Source of the DNA: Endozoicomonas euniceicola
GTDB lineage: Bacteria; Pseudomonadota; Gammaproteobacteria; Pseudomonadales; Endozoicomonadaceae
Direction: 5' to 3'
NCBI RefSeq assembly: GCF_025562755.1
Contig: NZ_CP103300.1
Location: 744,001-808,000, forward strand
Length of the DNA: 64,000 nucleotides
Shown here piece after piece: positions 27,891 through 36,951 of this stretch. The stretch's first letter is position 1. Every line of letters begins with the position of its first letter. Below the pieces are notes generated by a model. That model was given only the letters and a program-made list of their open reading frames with translations, had not been told where the DNA came from and searched no databases. The position numbers and the translations under genes were made by a program.

Positions 27891-30539
27891 ATGAAAACAA
27901 TTAAGCTGCTCGTTATTAATCAGCTGCTTTTATTGCTTGATCTGTCATTTTTTTTACCGATGACTGGATACGGAAGTGCTTTTTCCATCCTGCCAGAATG
28001 GATGGGGTGGAACAGTCCCTCAAATAAGGCGGCAGTTAAAATCAGTCAGATAGTGCTTGCCAATGATGCGCCTTCTCTTCTTTTTTCTTATGAAATCAAC
28101 AAGACCTCCAGTGATTTTGTCCAGCCAGAAAAAAACCAGGTTTATACCCGCTGGGATGGTTGTAAAAACGACAGCTTGCGTATTTGTTTCCGAAGAGCAG
28201 CTAAAGTCTTTGCAGGGGGCTATTCCTATCCTCCCACGATTTCAGGCTCGACAGAGCTTAATGTAGAAATGGGTGAGGTCACGCCAGACGAAGGCGGCTG
28301 GCAGTCGATGGCCAGTGTCCGTTTAACGGGAAAAGGCTCGGGCTGGCTGGCGATTGCAGGGGATGATGGCTGGCGGATTGCACCGGATTGCACCGGTATT
28401 GACTCAGATGATTCCAGCGTACTGAACAGGTCTGGCAAGCCGTCAGTCGACCTTGTTGTCCCGACAGCGTTGGTTCTGGAAAAGGGTAATAATGCAGAAG
28501 ATCATGGCTCCCCCTATTCCCGCCGCTCATTGCCGGACATATCTGACATCACTAAAAAAAATAATCTGCCCGGTGATCGTGATGATCTGCTCACCGGTTC
28601 TTCTGGTGGCGGCAGCTTCGATGACCTCGATGACTCATTTAAAAGGAGACCCGGAGGGAATGACCGCCGCCCTTTATTTTCCTTTGAAGTGATGAGCAGA
28701 ATGCTTGGGCTGGCTGTCAGTGTTTTTGGTACAGCAGGTCAGCCCGGGGAGGTTAAAAAACTGGTTTTAAGACCTCAAATCATTCTGGTGATCTGGCGGG
28801 GTTGGGAGCGACGGGAGATTCCTGTTACATCGCAAATGTGGGGTTCAATAAAGCGGGCAGGGCTTGATGGGGATCCGGGACTGTTTCTCGCTTTGGCTGA
28901 AAGCGATCCGGATAAATTGAAAGAAACGCTTGAAAACTATTTGAAAAAGCACTCGCCCCTTGCCGACGTCCTTAGCTATCACTGTGAAGATCTCAACCTG
29001 GCCCCAAAAGCGGGTAATGCCCGATTACTTAGCGTATCGGTTTTTCCGGGCTCTTGCCCTTCGGGAGTGGGATGCTCCGGAGGAGAGAAAGAAGCAAACG
29101 GAGCAATGAATGACCTGCCCCGGAATAATCCAGATGGCTATGCCTGTAACAACCATGGTCAGCCGGTTAAAAGTTTTGGTAACAACGGGGGAGGAGGAGA
29201 CAGTTCCGGGAATCCGGAAATCAACTCATGTACATTCTGTGGGAATGCACAGGTAAACTCCAATGGCTTATGCACAAACTGCCTCATGGCTAAACAAGAA
29301 GTGTCGCCTTTTGAGGTTTTACCAACTGAGATCTTGCTTAAAATAGCTGAGGGCTTGTCATGGCGTGATGTTAACAGCTGGAGTTTAATAAATAAGAATT
29401 TTTTGAATCGTCTCAACACACAAATGAAACTGAAAATCCTATCCGATCGATATTATGGCTCTGCTGCGGAAGCATATAGAGAAATAATAAAAAACATGGA
29501 CGTACCTGCTGTTCCAAACATTGAAACTGCCGACCCTTTGTTACGGCTTGCTTATCATAGATTCGCAAACAATAAACACCTGACTTCTCTGGGAAATAGT
29601 ACTCAGCAGCAATGCGTGGCGACGCTGGAAGGGCATAACAACTGGATTTACTCAGTCACGCCACTGGCCGATGGGCGGCTGGCTTCCGGCTCATTGGACA
29701 GGACCATAAAGGTGTGGGATCTGAGCAAGCCCGACGGAAGTCAATGCGTGGCGACGCTGAGTAGGCATACTAGCTGGGTGAACTCAGTCACGTCATTGGC
29801 CGATGGGCGGCTGGCTTCCGGCTCTCGGGACAAAACCGTAAAGGTGTGGGATCTGAGCAAGCCCGACGGAAGTCAATGCGTGGCGACGCTGAGTAGGCAT
29901 ACTAGCTGGGTGAACTCAGTCACGTCATTGGCCGATGGGCGGCTGGCTTCCGGCTCTCGGGACAAAACCGTAAAGGTGTGGGATCTGAGCAAGCCCGACG
30001 GGGAGCAATGCGTGGCGACGCTGAAGGGGCATACCAACTGGGTGAGTTCAGTTACGCCATTGGCCGATGGGCGGCTGGCTTCCGGCTCTGATGACCAGAC
30101 CGTAAGGGTGTGGGATCTGAGCAAACCCGACGGGGAGCAATGCGTGGCGACACTGAAGGGGCATACCCACGCGGTTTTCTCAGTCACGCAACTGCCAGAT
30201 GGGCGGCTGGCTTCCGGCTCTCGGGACAAAACCGTAAAGGTGTGGGATCTGAGCAAGCCCGACGGGGAGCAATGCGTGGCGACGCTGGAGGGGCATACTG
30301 ACTGGGTGACCTCAGTTACGCCATTGGCCAATGGGTGGCTGGCTGCCGGCTCTCATGACAAGACCGTAAGGGTGTGGGATCTGAGTAAGCCCGCCGGAGA
30401 GCAATGCGTGGCGACACTGTATGGGCATACCAACGAGGTTTCCTCAGTCACGTCACTGGCCGATGGGCGGCTGGCTTCCGCCTCTGTTGACAAGACCATA
30501 AAGGTGTGGGTTCTGGGCAAAAATTCTGAAACGAAGTAA
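27891..30539 (+). CDS. Copy 9: F-box/WD40 secreted protein, short linker, IS-modified leader
   Basis: 882 residues from the ATG at 27891. Only the last 17 bp of the leader are its own; everything upstream is the ISKra4-type element, so transcription must come from the element or fail. It is a clear chimera: short-linker F-box of the copy 4 type (LPTEILLKIAEGL) joined to the downstream helical block of copy 6 (NIETADPLLRLAYHRFANNKH), with the NDRRPL middle allele. Seven blades; blades 2 and 3 are identical at DNA level (SRHTSWVNS...GSRDKTVKVW twice). Asn residues before PKAGN are replaced by Ala (LAPKAGN). Confidence 0.9.
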   Translation: MKTIKLLVINQLLLLLDLSFFLPMTGYGSAFSILPEWMGWNSPSNKAAVKISQIVLANDAPSLLFSYEINKTSSDFVQPEKNQVYTRWDGCKNDSLRICFRRAAKVFAGGYSYPPTISGSTELNVEMGEVTPDEGGWQSMASVRLTGKGSGWLAIAGDDGWRIAPDCTGIDSDDSSVLNRSGKPSVDLVVPTALVLEKGNNAEDHGSPYSRRSLPDISDITKKNNLPGDRDDLLTGSSGGGSFDDLDDSFKRRPGGNDRRPLFSFEVMSRMLGLAVSVFGTAGQPGEVKKLVLRPQIILVIWRGWERREIPVTSQMWGSIKRAGLDGDPGLFLALAESDPDKLKETLENYLKKHSPLADVLSYHCEDLNLAPKAGNARLLSVSVFPGSCPSGVGCSGGEKEANGAMNDLPRNNPDGYACNNHGQPVKSFGNNGGGGDSSGNPEINSCTFCGNAQVNSNGLCTNCLMAKQEVSPFEVLPTEILLKIAEGLSWRDVNSWSLINKNFLNRLNTQMKLKILSDRYYGSAAEAYREIIKNMDVPAVPNIETADPLLRLAYHRFANNKHLTSLGNSTQQQCVATLEGHNNWIYSVTPLADGRLASGSLDRTIKVWDLSKPDGSQCVATLSRHTSWVNSVTSLADGRLASGSRDKTVKVWDLSKPDGSQCVATLSRHTSWVNSVTSLADGRLASGSRDKTVKVWDLSKPDGEQCVATLKGHTNWVSSVTPLADGRLASGSDDQTVRVWDLSKPDGEQCVATLKGHTHAVFSVTQLPDGRLASGSRDKTVKVWDLSKPDGEQCVATLEGHTDWVTSVTPLANGWLAAGSHDKTVRVWDLSKPAGEQCVATLYGHTNEVSSVTSLADGRLASASVDKTIKVWVLGKNSETK
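29732..29999 (+). repeat. Two identical 132-bp WD40 blade units in copy 9
   Basis: TCAATGCGTGGCGACGCTGA begins at 29741 and again at 29873, exactly 132 bp (44 codons) later, with no difference across the unit. This is the most recent blade duplication in the window. Confidence 0.93.
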
Positions 30540-30804
30540 ACATATTGGTTAATGGGGAAAATATATCGATTAATAATGTAAAAAATACCAGTAGTGTCTG
30601 AGCTAAAAGTCGCCGCGCAGCGGCCTGTCCTGATGCTACTAAGATAGCCAGAGGGCGGTCTGGTGAGAAAAGAGTGGGAAAAAAGCTTTTTTTGCCGTGA
30701 ACCGGTTCAGGATAAGCGGTCTGTGTCGTCGAACAGTTTGGCCGCTTTCTTCATTGGCTCTATCTTTGACCGCTACTACTCCTAACTCAAGGTTTTGTGT
30801 CCTT

Positions 30805-33498
30805 ATGAAAACAATTAAGCTGATCGTTATTAATCAGCTGCTTTTATTGCTTGCTCTGTCATTTTTTTTACCGATGACTGGATACGGAAGTGCTTTTTTT
30901 ATCCTGCCAGGATGGATGGGATATGGAAGTGCTTTTTCCATCCTGCCAGAATGGATGTGGTGGAACAGTCCCTCAAATGAGGCGGCAGTTAAAATCAGTC
31001 AGATAGTGCTTGCCAATGATGCGCCTTCTCTTCTTTTTTCTTATGAAATCAACAGGACCTCCAGTGATTTTGTTCAGCCAGAAAAAAACCAGGTTTATAC
31101 CCGCTGGGATGGTTGTAAAAACGACAGCTTGCGTATTTGTTTCCGAAGAGCGTCTAAAGTCTTTGAAGGGGGCTACTCCTATCCTCCCACGATTTCAGGC
31201 TCGACAGAGCTTAATGTAGAAATGGGTGAGGTCACGCCAGACGAAGGCGGCTGGCAGTCGATGGCCAGTGTCCGTTTAACGGGAAAAGGCTCGGGCTGGC
31301 TGGCGATTGCAGGGGATGATGGCTGGCGGATTGCACCGGATTGCAGCGGTATTGACTCAGATGATTCCAGCGTACTGAACAGGTCTGGCAAGCCGTCAGT
31401 TGATCTTATTGTCCCTACAGAGCGGGTTCTGGAAAAGGGTAATAATGCAGAAGATCATGGCTCGCCCTATTCCCGCCCCTCATTGCCGGACATATCTGAC
31501 ATCACTAAACAAAATAATCTGCCCGGTGATCGTGATGATCTGCTCACCGGTTCTTCTGGTGGCGGCAGCTTCGATGACCTCGATGACTCATTTAAAAGGC
31601 GACCCGGAGGGAGTGGCCGTCGCCCTTTATTTTTCTTTGAAGTAACGAGCAGAATGCATGGGGTGGCTGTCAGTATTCCTGGTACAGCTGGTCAGCCCGG
31701 GGAGGTTAAAAAACTGGTTTTAAGACCTCAAATTATTCTGGTGATCTGGCGGGGTTGGGAGCGACAGGAGATTCCTGTTACATCGCAAATGTGGGGTTCA
31801 ATAAAGCGGGCAGGGCTTGATCGGGATCCGGGACTGTTTCTCGCTCTGGCTGAAAGCGATCCGGATAAATTGAAAGAAACGCTTGAAAACTATTTGAAAA
31901 AGCACTCGCCCCTTGCCGACGTCCTTAGCTATCACTGTGAAGATCTCAACCTGAACCCAAAAGCGGGTAATGCCCGATTACTTAGCGTATCGGTTTTTCC
32001 GGGATCTTGCCCTTCGGGAGTGGGATGCTCCGGAGGAGAGAAAGAAGCAAACGGAACAATGAATGACCTGCCCCGGAATAATCCAGATGGCTATGCCTGT
32101 AACAACCATGGTCAGCCGGTTAAAAGTTTTAGTAACAACGGGGGAGGAGGAGACGGTTCCGGGAATCCGGAAATCAACTCATGTACATTCTGTGGGAATG
32201 CACAGGTAAACTCCAATGGCTTATGCACAAACTGCCTCATGGCTAAACAAGAAGTGTCGCCTTTTGAGGTTTTACCAACTGAGATCTTGCTTAAAATAGC
32301 TGAGGGCTTGTCATGGCGTGATGTTAACCGCTGGAGTTTAATAAATAAGAATTTTTTGAATCGTCTCAACACACAAATAAAACCGAAAATCCTATTCGAT
32401 CAATATTATGGCTCTGCTGCGAAAGCGTATAGAAAAGTAATAAAAAACGGGGACGTACCTGCTGTTCCAAACAGTGAAATTGATGACCCTTTGTTACGGC
32501 TTGCTTGTCATAGATTCGCAAGCAATAGATACCTGACTTCTCTGGGAAATAGTACTCAGCAGCAATGCGTGGCGACGCTGTATGGACATATCTGCGAGGT
32601 GACCTCAGTCACACCATTGGCCGATGGGCGGCTGGCTTCCGGCTCTTGGGACAATACCGTAAAGGTGTGGGATCTGAGCAAGCCCGATGGGGAGCAATGC
32701 GTGGTGACGCTGAAGGGGCATACCGAATGGGTGTGCTCAGTCACGCCATTGGCCGATGGGCGGCTGGCTTCCGCCTCTGATGACAAGACCATAAAGGTGT
32801 GGGATCTGAGCAAGCCCGACGGGGAGCGATGCGTAGTGACACTGAGTGGGCATATCTTCTATGTGACCTCAGTCACGCCATTGGCCGATGGGCGGCTGGC
32901 TTCCGGCTCTTATGACAAGACTGTAAAGGTGTGGGATTTGAGCAAGCCCCCCGGGAAGGAATGCGTGGCGACGCTGCATGGGCATACCAAATGGGTGAAC
33001 TCAGTCACGCCACTGGCCGATGGGCGGCTGGCTTCCGGCTCTCATGACTGCTCCGTAAGAGTGTGGGATCTGAGCAAGCCCGACGGGGAGCAATGCGTGG
33101 TGACGCTGGAAGGACATACCCTTGTGGAGTCAGTCACGCAATTGGCCGATGGGCGGCTGGCTTCCGGCTCTGATGACCAGACCGTAAGGGTGTGGGATCT
33201 GAGCAAGCCCGACAGGGGGCAATGCGTGGTGACGCTGAAAGGTCATAACCACTGGGTGAACTCAGTCACGCCATTGGCCGATGGGCGGCTGGCTTCCGCC
33301 TCTCCGGACAATACCGTAAGGGTGTGGGATCTGAGCAAACCCGACGGGGAGCAATGCGTGGCGACGCTGAAGGGGCATACCCACGTGGTTTTCTCAGTCA
33401 CGCAATTGGCCGATGGGCGGCTGGCTTCCGGCTCTAAGGACAAGACCATAAAGGTGTGGGCTCTGAACAAGGATTCTGAAACGAAGAAGACATATTAG
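30805..33498 (+). CDS. Copy 10: F-box/WD40 secreted protein, short-linker form
   Basis: 897 residues with a type A leader and the 39-bp post-signal duplication. The N-terminal half follows copy 3 (SGRRPL allele, YSRPSLPDI), while the second half has the short-linker F-box (LPTEILLKIAEGLSWRDVNRW) with IKPKILFDQYYG in place of MKLKILSDRYYG. Its seven blades form a largely private set of contact residues (ICEV, TEWV, IFYV, TKWV, TLV, NHWV, THVV). Blade 5 is one residue short (TLVESV). Blades with IFYV and TSWV recur in copy 14, which suggests exchange between the two. Confidence 0.92.
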   Translation: MKTIKLIVINQLLLLLALSFFLPMTGYGSAFFILPGWMGYGSAFSILPEWMWWNSPSNEAAVKISQIVLANDAPSLLFSYEINRTSSDFVQPEKNQVYTRWDGCKNDSLRICFRRASKVFEGGYSYPPTISGSTELNVEMGEVTPDEGGWQSMASVRLTGKGSGWLAIAGDDGWRIAPDCSGIDSDDSSVLNRSGKPSVDLIVPTERVLEKGNNAEDHGSPYSRPSLPDISDITKQNNLPGDRDDLLTGSSGGGSFDDLDDSFKRRPGGSGRRPLFFFEVTSRMHGVAVSIPGTAGQPGEVKKLVLRPQIILVIWRGWERQEIPVTSQMWGSIKRAGLDRDPGLFLALAESDPDKLKETLENYLKKHSPLADVLSYHCEDLNLNPKAGNARLLSVSVFPGSCPSGVGCSGGEKEANGTMNDLPRNNPDGYACNNHGQPVKSFSNNGGGGDGSGNPEINSCTFCGNAQVNSNGLCTNCLMAKQEVSPFEVLPTEILLKIAEGLSWRDVNRWSLINKNFLNRLNTQIKPKILFDQYYGSAAKAYRKVIKNGDVPAVPNSEIDDPLLRLACHRFASNRYLTSLGNSTQQQCVATLYGHICEVTSVTPLADGRLASGSWDNTVKVWDLSKPDGEQCVVTLKGHTEWVCSVTPLADGRLASASDDKTIKVWDLSKPDGERCVVTLSGHIFYVTSVTPLADGRLASGSYDKTVKVWDLSKPPGKECVATLHGHTKWVNSVTPLADGRLASGSHDCSVRVWDLSKPDGEQCVVTLEGHTLVESVTQLADGRLASGSDDQTVRVWDLSKPDRGQCVVTLKGHNHWVNSVTPLADGRLASASPDNTVRVWDLSKPDGEQCVATLKGHTHVVFSVTQLADGRLASGSKDKTIKVWALNKDSETKKTY

Positions 33499-33644
33499 TT
33501 AATGGAGAAAATATATTGCTTAATAATGTAAAAAATACTAGTAGTGTCTGAGCTAAAAATCGCCGCGCAGCGGCCTGTCCTGATGCTACTAAATTGGCTC
33601 TATCTTTGACCGCTACTACTCCTAACTCAAGGTTTTGTGTCCTT

Positions 33645-36467
33645 ATGAAAACAATTAAGCTGATCGTTATTAATCAGCTGCTCTTATTGTTTGCCGTGGC
33701 ATTTTTTTTACCGATGACTGGATACGGAAGTGCTTTTTTTATCCTGCCAGAATGGATGTGGTGGAACAGTCCCTCAAATAAGGCGGCAGTTAAAATCAGT
33801 CAGATAGTGCTTGCCAATGATGCGCCTTCTCTTCTTTTTTCTTATGAAATCAACAAGACCTCCAGTGATTTTGTCCAGCCAGAAAAAAACCAGGTTTATA
33901 CCCGCTGGGATGGTTGTAAAAACGACAGCTTGCGTATTTGTTTCCGAAGAGCGGCTAAAGTCTTTGAAGGGGGCTACTCCTATCCTCCCACGATTTCAGG
34001 CTCGACAGAGCTTAATGTAGAAATGGGTGAGGTCACGCCAGACGAAGGCGGCTGGCAGTCGATGGCCAGTGTCCGTTTAACGGGAAAAGGCTCGGGCTGG
34101 CTGGCGATTGCAGGGGATGATGGCTGGCGGATTGCACCGGATTGCAGCGGTATTGACTCAGATGATTCCAGCGTACTGAACAGGTCTGGCAAGCCGTCAG
34201 TCGATCTTGTTGTCCCGACAGCGTTGGTTCTGGAAAAGGGTAATAATGCAGAAGATCATGGCTCGCCCTATTCCCGCCGCTCATTGCCAGACATATCTGA
34301 CATCACTAAACAAAATAATCTGCCCGGTGATCGTGATGATCTGCTCACCGGTTCTTCTGGTGGCGGCAGCTTCGATGACCTCGATGACTCATTTAAAAGG
34401 CGACCCGGAGGGAGTGGCCGTCGACCTTTATTTTTCTTTGAAGTAACGAGCAGAATGCATGGAGTGGCTGTCAGTATTCCTGGTACAGCTGGTCAGCCCG
34501 GGGAGGTTAAAAAACTGGTTTTAAGACCTCAAATTATTCTGGTGATCTGGCGGGGTTGGGAGCGACAGGAGATTCCTGTCACATCGCAAATGTGGGGTTC
34601 AATAAAGCGGGCAGGGCTTGATCGGGATCCGGGACTGTTTCTCGCTCTGGCTGAAAGCGATCCGGATAAATTGAAAGAAACGCTTGAAAACTATTTGAAA
34701 AAGCACTCGCCCCTTGCCGACGTCCTTAGCTATCACTGTGAAGATCTCAACCTGAACCCAAAAGCGGGTAATGCCGGATTACTTAGCGTATCGGTTTTTC
34801 CGGGATCTTGCCCTTCGGGAGTGGGATGCTCCGGAGGAGAGAAAGAAGCAAACGGAGCAATGAATGACCTGCCCCGGAATAATCCAGATGGCTATGCCTG
34901 TAACAACCATGGTCAGCCGGTTAAAAGTTTTGGTAACAACGGGGGAGGAGGAGGCGGTTCCGGGAATCCGGAAATCAACTCATGTACATTCTGTGGGAAT
35001 GCACAGGTCAACTCCAATGGCTTATGCACAAACTGCCTCATGGCTAAACAGGAGGCGGCTAAAGAGAAGCCATCATCCCACCTGTCTTTACCTACGGCGC
35101 GGGAAGATAAAGGAAATAACCTGCTTACAGCGCTTATTAATGGAATTACCTGGTTTTTTGGCAGGGCAACAAACCCGTCTGCCAACCAGACAGAAGAAAA
35201 GACTGCAAAGGGCATTTCGGTTGGTCTCCAGAAAGGGGGGTTGTCTTTAGTGAATCTACCAATTGAGATCTTGTTTGAAATAGCTAAGGGCTTGTCCTGG
35301 CGTGATATTAACAGCTGGAGTTTAACAGCTAAGTCTTTTTTCGCAGTTTTCTACACATTCAACATAAAAGAAAAACTGACAAAACTATCCCATCAATATT
35401 ATGGCTCTGCTGAGGAAGCGTATAGAGAAAGAATAAAAAACATGGATTTACCTGCTGTTCCAAACAGTGAAATTGATGACCCTTTGTTACGGCTTGCTTA
35501 TCAAAGATACAAAAGCAATAAATACCTGACTTCTCTGGGAAGTAGTACTCGGCAGCAATGCGTGGCGACGCTGAAAGGGCATACCCACACGGTGACCTCA
35601 GTCACGTCATTGGCCGATGGACGGCTGGCTTCCGCCTCTGATGACTGCACCGTAAAGGTGTGGGATCTGAGCAAGCCCGATGGGAAGCAATGCGTGGTGA
35701 CACTGAAGGGGATAGACTCAGTCACGCAATTGGCCGATGGGCGGCTGGCTTCCGCCTCTGTTGACCAAACCATAAGTGTGTGGGATCTGAGCAAACCCGT
35801 TGGGAAGCAATGCGTGGTGACACTGAAAGGGCATACCAGCAAGGTGAGCGTCACTGCATTGGCCGATGGGCGGCTGGCTTCCGCTTCTTGGGACAAGACC
35901 ATAAAGGTTTGGGATCTGAGCAAGCCCGACGGGGAGCAATGCGTGGCGACACTTAGCGGGCATACCTTCTGGGTGGAATCAGTCACGCCATTGACCGATG
36001 GGCGGCTGGCTTCCGGCTCTTTAGACGAGACCGTAAAGGTGTGGGATCTGAGCAAGCCCACCGGAAAACAATGCGTGACGACACTTAAGCATATCGACTC
36101 AGTTTACTCAGTCACGCCATTGGCCGATGGGCGGCTGGCTTCCGCTTCTAGGGACGAGACCATAAAGGTTTGGGATCTGAGCAAGCCCGACGGGGAGCAA
36201 TGCGTGGTGACGCTGAAGGGACATACCTGCACGGTGTCATCAGTCACGCCATTGACCGATGGGCGGCTGGCTTCCGCCTCTGTTGACAAAACTTTAAGGG
36301 TGTGGGATCTGAGCAAACCCGACGGGGAGCAATGCGTGGCGACGCTTAAGGGGCATACCGACTGGGTGAAATCAGTCACGCCATTGGCCGATGGGCGGCT
36401 GGCTTCCGCCTCTGATGACAAGACCATAAAGGTGTGGGTTCTGAGCAAAAATTCTGAAACGAAGTAA
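33645..36467 (+). CDS. Copy 11: F-box/WD40 secreted protein
   Basis: 940 residues from the ATG at 33645. The leader is a type A form with about 140 bp missing between CTACTAA and ATTGGCTC. The F-box is the LPIEILFEIAKGLSWRDINSW type shared with copy 1, preceded by ISVGLQKGG. Seven blades; blade 2 lacks the GH turn (TLKGIDSVTQ), blade 3 is one residue short (SKVSVTA) and blade 5 lacks GH (TLKHIDSVYS). The same three shortened blades reappear in copy 18. The zinc ribbon is intact, and a Gly replaces Asp in the preceding Gly-rich run (GGGGGGSGN). Confidence 0.92.
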   Translation: MKTIKLIVINQLLLLFAVAFFLPMTGYGSAFFILPEWMWWNSPSNKAAVKISQIVLANDAPSLLFSYEINKTSSDFVQPEKNQVYTRWDGCKNDSLRICFRRAAKVFEGGYSYPPTISGSTELNVEMGEVTPDEGGWQSMASVRLTGKGSGWLAIAGDDGWRIAPDCSGIDSDDSSVLNRSGKPSVDLVVPTALVLEKGNNAEDHGSPYSRRSLPDISDITKQNNLPGDRDDLLTGSSGGGSFDDLDDSFKRRPGGSGRRPLFFFEVTSRMHGVAVSIPGTAGQPGEVKKLVLRPQIILVIWRGWERQEIPVTSQMWGSIKRAGLDRDPGLFLALAESDPDKLKETLENYLKKHSPLADVLSYHCEDLNLNPKAGNAGLLSVSVFPGSCPSGVGCSGGEKEANGAMNDLPRNNPDGYACNNHGQPVKSFGNNGGGGGGSGNPEINSCTFCGNAQVNSNGLCTNCLMAKQEAAKEKPSSHLSLPTAREDKGNNLLTALINGITWFFGRATNPSANQTEEKTAKGISVGLQKGGLSLVNLPIEILFEIAKGLSWRDINSWSLTAKSFFAVFYTFNIKEKLTKLSHQYYGSAEEAYRERIKNMDLPAVPNSEIDDPLLRLAYQRYKSNKYLTSLGSSTRQQCVATLKGHTHTVTSVTSLADGRLASASDDCTVKVWDLSKPDGKQCVVTLKGIDSVTQLADGRLASASVDQTISVWDLSKPVGKQCVVTLKGHTSKVSVTALADGRLASASWDKTIKVWDLSKPDGEQCVATLSGHTFWVESVTPLTDGRLASGSLDETVKVWDLSKPTGKQCVTTLKHIDSVYSVTPLADGRLASASRDETIKVWDLSKPDGEQCVVTLKGHTCTVSSVTPLTDGRLASASVDKTLRVWDLSKPDGEQCVATLKGHTDWVKSVTPLADGRLASASDDKTIKVWVLSKNSETK

Positions 36468-36585
36468 ACATATTGGTTAATGGGGAAAATATATCGATTA
36501 ATAATGTAAAAAAATACCTGCTCCTCCGCCATTCCCGCACAGGAGGCTGTCGCAAAAGGAAATGACGGAGGGATATTTTTATCTG

Positions 36586-36864
36586 CTACTTCCTTAAGTG
36601 CTCATTCATAGTGAAGCTGATTTTATCATCACTGACGATGGCCCTGATCGTATCGCCCGGCGCATATCGACCAGAGAGAATCGCTTCAGCCAGTGGGTTC
36701 TCCAAATTGCGCTGAATAGCCCGCTTCAGTGGACGAGCGCCGTATACCGGATCAAACCCGACCTGGGCCAGTTTTTTCATGACTTCATCCTGACCAATCA
36801 CCCGGTCATGCCTGACCGGTTGGAAAGCGTGCACTGAAAATTCTGCTAGTTTAAATAAAACCAT
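36586..36864 (-). pseudogene. clpB: ClpB C-terminal fragment, first of three
   Basis: The minus-strand frame reads DEVMKKLAQVGFDPVYGARP and then LKRAIQRNLENPLAEAILSG, which is the C-terminal small domain of the D2 ATPase module of the ClpB disaggregase. Homology starts near DEVMKKL and ends at the stop (36586); the ATPase motifs and over 90 percent of the gene are absent, so it cannot function. The start at 36864 lies in leader sequence and is not a real start. The fragment lies antisense inside the spacer before copy 12. The 36566-36596 border resembles an ISAzo13-type/MITE end (TTAAGGAAGTAGCAGATAAA on the minus strand). Confidence 0.85.
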
Positions 36865-36951
36865 TATGGCCGCAGCGCTTTGATGTGTTTTTTGCGGTAA
36901 CTGTCAGCTCAAACCTGAACTCCTATTCCTGATTCTCGGTTTTGTACCATT

